Shown here one piece after another: positions 49,023-61,300 of a DNA stretch of 64,000 nucleotides. The notes under the pieces were generated by a model that saw only the letters and a program-made list of their open reading frames with translations, was not told the DNA's origin and did not search any database. This DNA is from Daphnia carinata (taxonomy: Eukaryota; Arthropoda; Branchiopoda; Diplostraca; Daphniidae). The translations under genes and the position numbers were made by a program. Position 1 is the stretch's first letter; each line of letters starts with the position of its first letter. The stretch lies in assembly GCF_022539665.2 (NCBI RefSeq), contig NC_081339.1:2256017-2320016 (forward strand), read 5' to 3'.

Positions 49023-52000
49023 CTGGTCGGTTAATTGTTTCACCATGTGTCAGCAACGAATGCCGGAAGTGAGAAAAACTCATTAAAAAGTCATTGCGCG
49101 ACTGTTTGGAAAAAGGACAGCGGGATCATCGCGAACCCCCCCCCCCCCCCTCCAGCAAAAACGGAGGGAAACAATCACGCAACCTTTTCTTAGCACAAAG
49201 ACAAAAAAAAAAAAAAAAAATTAAATTAAAAAAAATAAAAAAAAACAAAACACGAAGGCCAATCTTGGCTCTTGGGGGGGGGGGAGGATATATAAAAAAA
49301 AAAAAAAAGTACACGCTCACGACTTTTAAAATACTAAAAAAAAAAATAAATCGAAAGTATTTTGTTGTTGTTCACTTACCGACAATGACGATCTCAAAGG
49401 TGACCTGCTCCGAGCCGAACCCATTGACACCTGTGAACCAAAAAAAAAAAAAAACATTTAATTTTTCACATTTAAAATTGTTTATTAGATTTTTTTTTTT
49501 TTTAAGTAACCTTTACAGGTGTAGACGCCGGAATCGTCGACGATGACTTCTTTGATCCTTAGCCCATGGCTAGTTGACTTGAATCGCTCCCAGCCGGCCG
49601 TCACGCTGTCTCCATCCTACAAACGGAATAACGTATTAAAACGCAAAGGGAAACATAGTGCGAACGTCATGTTAATCAGCTTTGTTTTTCTTCCTCGAAG
49701 AAGATGGCCGAGATCAAACGTGATCAAAGAAGATCTACATTTGTTTGTTTGTTTGTTTTTTTTTTTGTTTTTTATTGCGCCATCTTCAAGTGGATGAAAG
49801 CGAGAAACATCGACGTTCTAAAAACAAAAACTAAGAGGCGCCGAATTGAAAATGAAAATGCTGTAACAAATATTGACCTTGTACCACTCGACGATGGGCG
49901 TGGGCGTCCCTCGGATGGGACAATCTAATTTGATGGTCTCGCCCAATCGAAACGTTTGTTTCGGCGTCACCGACCCGGAAATGTGCGGCGGACCTGCACC
50001 GTCACATCAAAAGACACACAAATTTAAAGTTAACTTCCCGATTCTTTCGTACTAATCACATAGAAATAAAAAAAAAAAGAAAAAAAAAAGAAAAAAGAAA
50101 GGGAAAGAGAACATTGAAGAGTGATGACAAATGCCAGCATTTTCAAAGTGGTACGCCATTCGTACAAGATGAGAGGGGGGGGAGGGGAGAGGAGAGGAGA
50201 GGAGAGGATTTCGGACGGGGTTTATAGACTGGCCTCTCGATGGGTATGATCACGAAAGTGGACGAACATGGTGAAGTCGGCATTCGTTCACAGATATATA
50301 GAGACGGCCAGAAAGAGTGGGGGGGGGGGGGGGGAGAGCAGACGAAGGGGAACATAAAAAAATAAAATAAAAATAAAAAGTTGCATGTCAAGTGCTGATG
50401 CAACACACTCGGCACTCTGTTCAAGTGCTTTCCATATTGACACAGTCATCTGCTTCTCTCTCTCTCTCTCTCTCGCGATGGGCGTTTCATGTTGACCCGA
50501 CTCGTCGACGTCATCATCATCTTCAAGTTCTTTCACCCCCCCCCCCCCCACATCCCCAAAGAGTGTGTGGGCGTCGTTGGTTAGTGGGGGGGGGGGGCCA
50601 CTATATTTCTGGTTTAACGTACATTTCCCCCTCCGGTTTAACAATGCGGTTAATCTCGTTTTGGAAAATTGAAATAGTCCTGGCAACTCGGACCGTCAGT
50701 TTTCATCCGTTTGTTTGAAATGATTTCATACTCGGAGGGTCTTTGTAATTGAACTCCCGCCTACTTCTTTTTTTTTTGAAAATCACCAACTGTGGGAGGT
50801 CTGGCCATCTTATTATTATGCATATCATTTTTTTTTTTTTGTTGTTGTTTAGCTTCTCCATTTTCTTTTTGTTACCAATTATTCGAGATGGACTTGCGCC
50901 CTAATCAATTTAAGGCGGACGTCTCGCGTTTCGCTCGAGTCGTTCCAGTAAAAAAAAAAAAAACACTTTCAGTGGGGAGTTGGCTGAGATTACATCAATG
51001 TGTAAGAAGGAGGGGGAAGGGGGACGGGAGAAGACGGTGGAGGTGGGAGGAAGCGCAGTTTCGCTTCCAACACGTTAATTAGTTCAGCTCCGAATCGTTA
51101 ATTCAGCCGAATCCCGCACGCGGCGCCGGGACCCAAAAGAGAATGAGAGTGCGCGATGCGCACGAGACGTTTTTTCTCAGTTTGACCTCCTCTTCACGAC
51201 AACCGGCAGCGTTTTGTTGACTCATCAACGAGTCTTCCTACACCACCTACACCCGCCACTCTTTTTTTTATTTAATTTTATTTTAATTTCAATGTCTTCC
51301 GTGCAGAGAGAAAATGTTACGCCCGATTTGATTCGATTACATCAGCCATTTCGAACAAAACACAAGAAACGCTATCCATCAACTTCAGACGATGTGAAAA
51401 CGAGTCGTTCCATGTTGCGCCACCCAACGCGATTTCCAAACCAAACCTTCCGAGTAGTTTTTTTTTTTTAAATTTTTTACGACGTAAGCCAGTAGAAATG
51501 TAATCGTTTTTCAAAAGTGTTTAGCTTGGATAGCCATTAACGCCTTCGCTTGTTTTTGTTTCGAAAAAGAAAAAGAAAAATGCAAACGTTACATTTCAAA
51601 ACGTGTGTTTTCAAAAGAAACGGCAGCACAATGTGAAGACTGCGTTCGTAAACACGGGCGTGAAGTGGACGTGCAAGGAGAAACGTAACAGCATGCAAAG
51701 ATTCACGATCTCGTGTGTCCCAGCAGTCTCTCTCCTTGCTCGACATGTTTACCACCACATTCGTAGTTGTTGCCAGTGCGAAGAAGACACACACACACAC
51801 ACACACACACACTCGCCCTTCATCAATAAATAAACGATTGCGCGTGTTTATATACGCGTCGTTTCCACGCAATTCAGAGTACACACACATCCGCGTTCTG
51901 AGCTTGTGTGTTGCACGAGTCAATAGAATTGTCCTATATATACATATATTACATTTAAAATAAAAAAAAAAAAAAAAAAAAAAAAAAGAATTTTCTGATA

Positions 52001-52174
52001 TTGAAATGTTTTGATACATTTTACTTTCCCCCCCCCCCTTCGACTTTGTTTTGGAGCTCTCCTGGTGAAGTTGTTTAGATTCTCAACGTGACGGGGGAGA
52101 AAAAGAAGTTGAGGGCTAAATGACCGCACGCAAATATATACAGAAAATAAAAAATGTTTTCTTATACACACAAA

Positions 52175-52210
<36 letters not shown>

Positions 52211-52592
52211 ACAAAGAGATAAGACAGTGAGAAGGAAGTAAGAACTAGCAATAACATCCCCCTGGATGCTACTGGAGAACTGGCGCAAAAACGGGGGAAG
52301 AACATCCCCACCATCGATGGCGTTGATTTTTTTTTTTTTTCCTTTCTAAATTTAGCATTTCTTCTTTTCTTTCTTTCTTTTTTTCTTTTCCCCACTAGGA
52401 AACCCCCCCCCCCCCCCCCAAAAAAAAAAAAAAAAAAAAAAAAAACGGTCGGTTTCAATCTGAAATACGTGAAACAACACACACGGAGGGCGCTAGGCTC
52501 CCCATCACTCTTCGCGTCTCTTTCCCGAATCGTTCCCCATCTAGACACGTTCGCCACGATGTACACACGCCCGGTCTATTTTCTTAATTACC

Positions 52593-52623
<31 letters not shown>

Positions 52624-52915
52624 CGAGAAAAATCCAAATCGAAAAGAAAGAAGGAACCCAACTTTGTTTTTCCCCGATCCATTTGTCTTTGCGTTTGCGT
52701 GTGTGTGTGTGTGTGTGTGTGTTCATCCGTGTGTTTTTGTTTACACAAGTTAGTCTCAGCAACACATCGTATTGTATATATATATACGAGTTCGAAAGTG
52801 TTTCATTTTTGGAAAAATAAAATAAAATTTTACCTTTTAGGCCAGAATCGGAGAGGGTCCCGGCCACGTGGAGGGTCAGCAACAGCAGGAGGTGGTCCAC
52901 AGCGTGGCTAAACAT
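38734..52915 (-). CDS. FGFRL1: FGFRL1-like receptor, expanded copy (3 Ig domains, TM, no kinase)
   Basis: Eleven minus-strand exons join in frame to 670 residues: 52915-52834, 49993-49878, 49616-49511, 49430-49380, 46048-45810, 45142-44995, 44040-43823, 43082-42899, 40321-39900, 39272-39043 and 38950-38734. A signal peptide (MFSHAVDHLLLLLTLHVAG) is followed by Ig1 (IKLDCPIRG, GVYTCKGVNGFG), a Pro/Ser linker, Ig2 (LRLKCVAQG, IWLKDGKEIGDD, GTYSCRAVNPYG) and Ig3 (ARLQCRVISD, LQWLKRLD, DGSYLDKLALENV, GVYICIATNEAGFQYR). One transmembrane helix (LPTVVVIALVVGAGVVLVLM, about 411-436) precedes a tail of about 234 residues rich in Gly, Pro, Ser and His, without kinase motifs. The tail is not alignable with that of the compact copy. 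Introns reach 2-4 kb and carry most of the homopolymers in the window. Any non-coding first exon would lie further right and is not recognised. Confidence 0.93.
41110..41142. repeat. (AAT)n microsatellite
   Basis: About eleven AAT units inside the 2.6-kb intron between the Ig3 and transmembrane exons of the minus-strand FGFRL1-like gene; a second AAT tract lies at 43467-43491. Confidence 0.9.
42038..42077. repeat. Composite homopolymer, oligo-C then oligo-A
   Basis: Ten C residues pass directly into about thirty A residues, in an intron of the expanded FGFRL1-like gene. The same arrangement recurs at 52403-52445 and 54689-54719. Confidence 0.9.
43650..43682. repeat. (CA)16 microsatellite
   Basis: Uninterrupted CA tract in the intron between the two Ig3 exons of the expanded FGFRL1-like gene; a GT tract lies at 43151-43171 in the same intron. 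Confidence 0.95.
46049..49379 (-). other. 3.3-kb intron between Ig1 and Ig2 exons, repeat-rich
   Basis: No exon of another gene is recognised. It contains a CA tract (47091-47116), a GT tract (47314-47334), an AAG-type tract (47626-47653), CT tracts (48566-48590 and 48989-49010, the latter followed by GT) and poly-A, poly-C and poly-G runs of 10 to about 35 bases. Confidence 0.8.
49994..52833 (-). other. 2.8-kb first intron of expanded FGFRL1-like gene
   Basis: It separates the signal-peptide exon from the first Ig exon. It holds poly-G near 50318-50333, a CT tract (50454-50474), a CA tract (51786-51812), poly-T near 52178-52209, an oligo-C/oligo-A composite (52403-52445) and a GT tract (52699-52722). 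No coding signal is seen on either strand. Confidence 0.8.
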
Positions 52916-55900
52916 TCTTCTCGCGTTTTTCTTTTTTTCTTTTTGCCACCAGCAGTTGTACTTGATTTTTTTTTTTTTTCTTGTATACGTTTCACTAAAT
53001 ATTTGAAAAAAGAAGGCAAACAAAGAAATGAGTTTGAAATTTTCAAAAAGAAATGAGTTTGAAACATTTGAAAATACGTTTGTCTCATTTGACTTGTAAA
53101 ATGATTGTCGTCAAATGAGGTTGTCACACAACAAATGGCGGAGGGGGGGGGGAGGGGGGAAGGAACTAGTTGAACGGAAATGTATTTATGGAAATGAAGA
53201 GGAGAACAGTGTTTCCGAATCATTCACGAACGTTGTAAGCGCATTGGCGAATGTAAAAGAAGAGGAAGACGCGCACTCGATAGATGACGATTACGAGGCG
53301 GTTGCCAAAATAAAATAAAAAAAAAAAAAGGGGAAAAAGAAATGGAATGCATAATGCGCATCCGCCCTGGCCTTTTCAATTTCCTCATCACTAGACTAAC
53401 AAAATGGGAGCTCTCAAAATGGAAATCAACATCCGACGACGTCTCATTTCCATTGCTAATCGCCAGCCCGCCCCTGCGCTCTTTATCACCTCTCCACCCC
53501 CGTAACGCAGTGCCAGTTTCTTTTCCTTTCTTTTCTTTTTACAGTTCAACCGATTGAAATAAATTATGCTCCTTTTATCGATTTCTTCTACGCAACAAAG
53601 TAGTAGTAGTCGTCCACATTGCCCTCCCCCCTCCCCTTCCTTCCTCAACAAATTTATAGTTTTATCCCTTTTTTTTTTTTTTTTTTTTTTTTAAGTATTT
53701 TTTATTCTATTTCCTTTTAGGGGTGGGGGATGTATTTTATTTTAATTCTCAGCTTTTTGGAAAGAAAAAAAAAAAAAAATAAATATGTCTCTGCTGGAAA
53801 CACGCATAAAAATGGGTGCGGGAGATGTGTAGGATTATTGTTTATTAGACTACTCTAACATTGAATTTCAACGCTGCCATCACCCCCCCCCCTTTTTTTT
53901 TTTATGATAATACACTGCGTGCAAAAACTCCCGGACGTGTCCAAATCAACACGTACGAGTTTTGAAAAGTGGGGAAGTGAAAAGCAACAAATGGTATACA
54001 GCCACACCAATGAAAAATAAATATTAAAAAAAAAAAAAAAAAAAAAAAAAGATGACGGAATGTAACCTACTGTATTTATTTATTTTGGCTGGCCAAACGC
54101 TCTTAAGCAGACGGCCTTCGTCTTTCTCAGACGTGAACGTGTTTCAAAACGGAAAAAAAAAAAAAAAAATCTTTCAGATTCGTATCTATTTCTGTACCAT
54201 TTTCGTGTGAAGGGTGTGGCCACCGGTGGTGGTAAAGTAGAAAAGAGCGTTCATCGATTCAATGGGTTTCCCCCTCTTTTTTTTTTTCATTTCATTTCAT
54301 CTCTTCTTTCTTTTTTTCTTGACTTGGGCGCTGTCGTCGAAAGAATAAGAGCTCCCATTCAAAGACGTTTGAATCTTTATGAGCTCGCGCTATAGAAGAG
54401 CGTGAGTTATCACACTCGGTTTTTGCCGCTTCTTCTTCTTCTCCTCACCCCCCCCCCCCCCCGTTTTTTTTTTTTTTTTTTTACTTTCTTCGTTGTTGTC
54501 TTAAATAGCGCGTTCTCATTAACAAGCAAATGTGAGGAACAGATGAACCGTCTCTCGTTCTTTTAACCGAACATCGGGCGTGCCAAAGAAGACCTTCCCT
54601 CCGCATCCCCTTTAGTGTCTTCAGAAAATGCCCATGTCTTTCCGTGTAATTGATTTGTTAATCCATTGGAATTCCTACGTCTTCCCTTCCCCCCCCCCCC
54701 CCAAAAAAAAAAAAAAAAACTCTTGACGTTTCACTATAATAATCATAACATCGCTCGGCGCTGTGTCTGTGTCATTCTCTTCGTACACGATTTTCTTGTG
54801 CCCGCAGCTAAAAAAAAAAAAGGACCAACCCACTTCCGACAGTGGAAAAAAAAAACCTTATTTAGATGCAAATATGAATAGATAAATAGGTATTACAATA
54901 GAAGAGGAAAGAAAAAAAAAAGAGAGAAAGAAAAACGAAATGAATAATTTTTGTTTCAAGTCGTCACGCAAACGCAGTTTGTTTTTGTCTGCAACAATTC
55001 TTTCGGTTGCGTCTGGAACGTGGGGCGGGGGGGGGGGGGGTAGTGGTGTGTGTGTTTTCCTTTTCTTTCTCTTGTTTTGTTCCTAGTTATTCATTTCTTT
55101 TCCTGTGTGTGTGTCTGTGTGTCTGTGTAATGTATACGGTGCTCTACGGGTTTAGGGTTGCCGAAACAATGGCCTAATATGGTCATTGCCTAAACTTGAC
55201 TACAAATGTGACAAGCAAAAATCGGGAATCAAAACAAACGAGTAGATACTATCGAATCTTTGCAACAACAACAACAAAAAAAAAAAAAAAAAAAAAGAAA
55301 CACGTTGAACTATGGAATTTAAAGGAGAAAGTTTTATGTGTGACAGGCTGGAATGAATCCAGGAGGTAGTCAAATTCCCAGTGAATTGACCGCGGTGAGA
55401 GACGACGGGCAAACTCGGTTCCCCAAATGAACATAAGCCTGTTTTACCTACACTTCAGTTGTAGACTACAAGCTAGGAAGCTTATGTTAATCGATGTAGA
55501 TAATTCACCGTCGAAAATTATATGGGGGGGGGGGGGGGGGGGGAAAGAAAGAAACACACAAAAGAAAAGGGGCGTGTTTTTTTTTTCCGAAAAAACATTG
55601 ACACAGATTTTAAACGTTCCTTTTCTTCTCGTAGGGAAAGTAAACATTAAAAATAAAAAAAAAAATACATAGAGGAGTATAACGTTTCAATCATAATGAC
55701 TCGTTTAATGCAATACGGGCGGGAGATGAGAAATGGGAGGGTGCGGCATATTTGAAGATGGATCGGCCTCAAAAACTAAAACGAAGAAGGGCTTGACTGT
55801 CGTTTCGATCTAAAAAGCTTATTTCCGAACGTTTCGCGCCCCCGTGTGTGTGTGTGTGTGTGTGCACGAGCGGCACACACACACGCGGCCAATCAAATTT

Positions 55901-56289
55901 CGTGTTTGCGCTGCGCAAACATCACGATCCCGTTGATCAAACAGAGACTCTGTCGTCAGCCAGTGCCATCAAGTCTTGTCAGGGCTCTCGACAAAAGTGA
56001 AAAGGCTTTTTTTTTTTCTTCTTTTTTTCTATTGCTATGGGAAAAAGAGAGAGGTCTGGAAGGCTGGAACGAAGAGCTTTTTTTTGTTATATGTCGTTTG
56101 GCCGAGTAAACCGGGGCAATCCACCATCTTTGTGTGGATGGGTTGCATCGATGGAATAATAGAAAGAAAGTGGGATGGCAATTCGATGAAACTGGATAGC
56201 TTCCAAAAAGTGGGGGAGAGAGAGAGAAGAGGATAATGTGCATATTGGAGTAAAAAGAAACGAACGCACGAAAAAAAAAAAAATATCGG

Positions 56290-56315
56290 GAGAGAGAGAG
56301 AGAGAGAGAGAGAGA
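56290..56315. repeat. (GA)13 microsatellite
   Basis: Uninterrupted GA tract upstream of the expanded FGFRL1-like gene. Confidence 0.9.
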
Positions 56316-57321
56316 TAAATGCAGTACGCAAAGTGGGGTAGTGAGTATCAGTGTGTAGTAGAGAAGTTTGCACAAGATCAAAAACAAAAAGCGTATCAAA
56401 ATCGGTAAATGGAGTCGAAACAAGAGGCTTGATCGATTGACACCAAAACAGCTCTAAGTACCAAAACATGTATCTGTTTTGTGTGTTCTTTTGGCACTAG
56501 CGATTATGCTGACAGCTGGTGGACGAAAAAGTCAAATGCGAAAAGACAAAGTTGGCGAAACAAAGTTGAAAACGAATTGAAAATTCCACACACAAAACAA
56601 TCGTCCATTTCTTGTTTTTAGAAACAAATACTTTTTTTTTTAAAAGAAAGAGTGTTATTTTCATAACTGGGCATAGAGCAACAACAGCAATGAACAACGT
56701 GTTCACACGAAGACAAAGAGTCAATTGCGATTGCTTACCTCCTTGTCCAGTGTCATCGCGTGGCCATTCGAAACGAAAATACTCGGCATTGAATTAAAAA
56801 AAAATCCGTCACCGTCAACTCGCGATTATGAAATCACACGATAAAAAAAAAAAAAAAAAAAAACAAGTCTCGAATACCACGTTGTCCAGTTCTCCAAGGT
56901 ATGCGGGCTAATGTTACAAATGACCCAAACCAAGAAAAGAACAAGAAACCAAGATGAAATTGCATACACACACAACACACACAATACACCCGAACTCGAA
57001 ATGCAGTGAATTTCACAACACTAAAACACACAGAGACAAACACACACCACGCGTTCGTTTTCTTTTAAAAAAAAAAAAAAAAGAGAGAGAGAAAAATTTG
57101 GGGAACGATAAACGTTACACGTCCGTCTTGGTCGAGGACGAGGCGCCAACTGAACTCGCGTGTGGTGGTTGCCTCGCTAGTTTTTAAAGCTTCTCCCATT
57201 CGCCCGGGCCTCCATCTTTCTTTTTCTTTTTTCTCACCCATCCCCACACCACCCACACTCGCCTTCTCTGCCAGATCGTTTTGTACGCGCTACCTATACG
57301 CTTGCAGTGTGAGGCTCAGGT

Positions 57322-57352
<31 letters not shown>

Positions 57353-58349
57353 GTGTGTTCCTCCTTTTTACAAGTGCATCTTTTAAGGGTCGAAATAGGG
57401 GTCTTCTTCTTTTCTTTTTTTTTTTATTTTAAACTATTTATCTGCTTATTTTCCGCTTTAATGTTTTTTTTTTTTCTCTTTAATAGTCTTTTGAGTTTCT
57501 GGAACTTGGCATCAAGCTACAATTGCTAGTGCCCTTCACTCTCTAATAGTGTTCAACTGTTGGACACACTCGATGAAAATGGAGATAAAAAAAAATATAT
57601 ATACAATTGAGAAACGGATAGAAGATGTGGAGGCTTTCCTCCAGCTGTTTAGACCGGATGAAAAAAAATACAGTAGGAGTTGGGGTATGAAAAAAAAGGG
57701 GGGGATTGAGAAAAGTGAGGGGGGGGGGTCTATATATTATTTTATAGCTAGCAACTAGTTGTTAATTGCCAACTTAGCGCCCCAAAGTATGGGATTTTTT
57801 TTTTTTTTTTGAAAAAAAAAAATAAGGGGAGCCCCCAACAATAATCCCAAAATGTGTTCCATGACTACAAAAGAAAAATAGGGAAACGAAAGAAGAAGCT
57901 CCCGTTAATCTTTATTCACATTTGTAACGCTTAAGTGCGACCCCCTTAAAAAAAAAAAATAATAATTCATATCATCTGCTGTCTCAATCGCACATCTCAA
58001 TTGCCATTTTTTTTTTTTCTTTTCAGTTCCAGACATTTTCAATACTATTTTCTTGACGTTGAGTATTTTAGCAAAAATTCTTTCGGGGTTCCAGAAACAA
58101 AAATATTTTCGGTTAGGAAACGAACGCACCCTCCACAACCTTGTACATAGAACGACGTACTGCTTGCTTTCTTTGCAGAGAGGGAGAGCGTGTGCTCATT
58201 CTCCCAAGCATCCAATCGATAATTTTAATTGAACGCGGGGATCTTGAGATCGCCGGAAAAAAAAAAAAAACAATAAAGAGACATCCGATGCGGAATAAGC
58301 GCCTTGTTTTCGAATGTCCGGTCTTTATAGATACGTATTATAATATTAC

Positions 58350-58376
58350 TATATATATATATATATATATATATAT
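58350..58376. repeat. (AT)13 microsatellite
   Basis: Uninterrupted AT tract; similar AT tracts follow at 59021-59045 and 59453-59476. Confidence 0.9.
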
Positions 58377-61300
58377 GTGGACGTGTGGAAAGGATGTACG
58401 TAAGGGGTATATCGTTGGATGAAAGAGAGAGAGAGACACGGTTTATATTCGATTGCATTTGACGTAGGGGGGAGAGGGATGATGATGAGCAGGAGGAGGG
58501 AAGCTTAGAACCGCCTGACTTGATATCTCTATTTAGATTAGGCCAATGATTTCAACTCCTCGTTTCTCAACGGTTGCCTTCTTCCTAGTTATGTTTCCTC
58601 TACCGTGTGTGTGTGCGTGTTGGTGCTGCGCACACCACACACACACCCCCCCCCCCTCCCCCCTTGATTTTTTTTTTTTTTTTCATTTGAACGCTCGTTG
58701 CCCTGTTTCTCTGTCCCGTCTCGATAGCCGAAAGAGAAGCATTAGAGTTATTTCCTCTTCTCGTTTTCTCCGTCTGTAATCTGTTAGGATTGAGTTAGAC
58801 AAGGCTCAGTCACGGCTCGCGTTCTCGGTCGCTCACTAGCTGTCAAATACATCCTCTTTTCTTTTTTCCGTTTTATTTTTTAAATTTTTTTTTATTTTCT
58901 CACAAAAACTTCGGCTGGGCGTCTCTTGTAAAGCTTTTTCCGTCAGCTCCCGAAGCCAACGAGATAAGAACGCGTCGTTGCCATCGCGACATCAAGCGTC
59001 GGTTTCTTTTTCTCTGAATTTATATATATATATATATATATATATGTATGCGTGTACATGAGAGGGACGTATACATAGTTGTGTGCCGGGCGTAGATAAT
59101 TTGAATGGGAGGCAGGAAAAATATACGAATGTGTATTCATTGGGCTATATAACGGGCGTTGCTGTCGTGTACGCGATATCAGGCCGGTTGGGGATGTGAA
59201 ACGATTGTAACGCTACGACGCCCGTAACCAAATTGGCGTGAAAATAGCTCACGAGTTAATGAGACAGCCTATCCAACAACAACAGAAAAAAAAAAGAGAG
59301 AGAGAGAGAGAAAGGGAGGATCTATATCAGTGCATTTTTTATTTTCAGAGCTATCAATCACCGTACTTCTATCCTCGTTTCGTGAATCTGATAGCTTTTA
59401 TTCCTTATAATCGAATCGTTTTACAAGAGAAGCACAACAACAACGAAATACGTATATATATATATATATATATATAAAAAAAGGGCTCAGCTTTTTGTCT
59501 TGATCCGTAAGTCTCGTATAGCGAGAGTCATTAGCGACATGGGAGGGCCCCCGATTGAAGGCAAACACACCTGGTCTTCCTTATTATAAAGGGCGCGGTC
59601 ATGGCAACTGATCCGATATATTTATAAGGTCCCCTCTCTCTCTCTCTCTCTCTCTCCCTTATTTTTTTTTTTTTTCGAATCATGTTTTAGGATGGAGAAC
59701 CCCCCAGCACATACGTACAGCTCATTAGTGCATGGGGCTGTTTTTCTCGTCTTTGCCACACACACACGGAAGTCTATTGCATTGTGCTTTATAGTTAAGA
59801 GAGCACGACTCTATATGTGATCAGAAGCTTCGTAGGCTCCGGAGCAACAAACAACGCCCCCTTTTTTTTTTTTTTTATATATTTTTATTTTTTTTTTTTT
59901 TTTATCCGGTTGATCAGATTCTTTTAATACGGTGCCAGAAGGGTATAAAGAAAGGGTGGAAGTCCAGCATCCCGTGGAAATAAAAAAAAAAAAAAAAAAG
60001 AGGGTTTCTTGTGTTTGTTGATTCCTCCTGAAAATGGAAAAAAGAAAAGGCCACCAAAGGAATAACCATCAAAGTCTAAGGGTTTACAAGAAGAAGAAAG
60101 AAATCTTGGAACAGGGAGATGAGCCTACGCGCACAGGGTGAGCAGCCCCTCTCAATGAAGAGAGGGGATTTAAGGTCACTAAACTACACAGAAAAAAAAA
60201 AAAAAAAAAAAAAGAAATAGGGAAATGTGTGCAGGAGAGAGAGGTTTGACATTCTGTATTGTGTGAAATGTGAATGCCTGTTTTTCCCCAAGTAAAGAAT
60301 GTCCCCCTTATCTTTGTCCCTCCACCTTCATCGGGGGCAAGCTGGAAGAAGACTCGGAAGAATATGGCCAAAAACTAGAGGGGGGGGGGGGTTCTTGGAA
60401 GTCTATGGAAACACAAAGATGATGGAAAGAAAAAAAAAAAAAAAAAAGGTTTCTTATATTTCTTAGAGAGGTGGGGGGGTTGTTCTCGTGTTCTAAATGA
60501 TTATACGCCAACAATAACAGTAGAAGGTTCCTCGTTAGTTGGGTCTCCCTCTTCCCATCTTTTCGCGAAGAAAAACGTTTTAATGATCATATTACCCTTG
60601 GTAATGACTCGTCTGAAATGTGAGCAAACATGTCAGAGGATATGAAGTGCGACGGAAGCGCGTCCAAACTACACAAATTGTGTGGGAAAGATTCGATATA
60701 TAGATCGAACGGAGTAGGAAAAAGGGGGGGGGGGGAACCAATGCCGAGTTTACACACACACAGCCCGTGTCACAAGCAGATGTCGTGTTCTTTTTTCTTG
60801 ACCGAAATAAATGCGGATTACAACCCGGTGTGTACCGCAGGAGTATTCAATTAGACGTCATCATCAGCAATGGCTTTTGATTTCCCCATTTAGACACGGG
60901 TAGTGAATAGACAAGGACCCCATCTAACTGTAATAGGCCTGTCAGATTAAGATGCATTTCCTCTGTGTGGGTTTAGAAAAAGAGACGAGGAAAGAAAAAG
61001 AAGCCTCTTCGTTCTATTTATAAATAAGTATATATATATATATTGATGTTGGTATGAGGAAAAGAGAAAGAAAACGCTGTCGAATGATTGGAATCGGGCA
61101 TTTCGTCGAGTGTTTGGTTTTTTTAAATTTTTTTAGCCCTCGTTTTCTTTTTCTTTTTTATCGGCCGGACCATCTTCCATAAACATAAACGGAGTGTGTC
61201 CATTTTGAAAAGAAATTCATGTGTCTACATCACTGTGCATCACTCTCGGAACAACTATACAACTCTTAACAACAGCTCTCTTCGTCTGATTTTTATAGTC

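Noticed and set aside
48364-52566. Many long open frames with poly-Pro, poly-Phe, poly-Lys, His-Thr or Ser-Leu runs
   Set aside because: They are translations of homopolymers and dinucleotide repeats inside introns, not genes.
56741-56791. Short minus-strand ATG frame ending at GAG|GTAAG, a possible extra first exon
   Set aside because: It lacks a signal peptide, and its phase-0 end does not lead into any placed exon; the exon at 52834-52915 already supplies a start and signal peptide.
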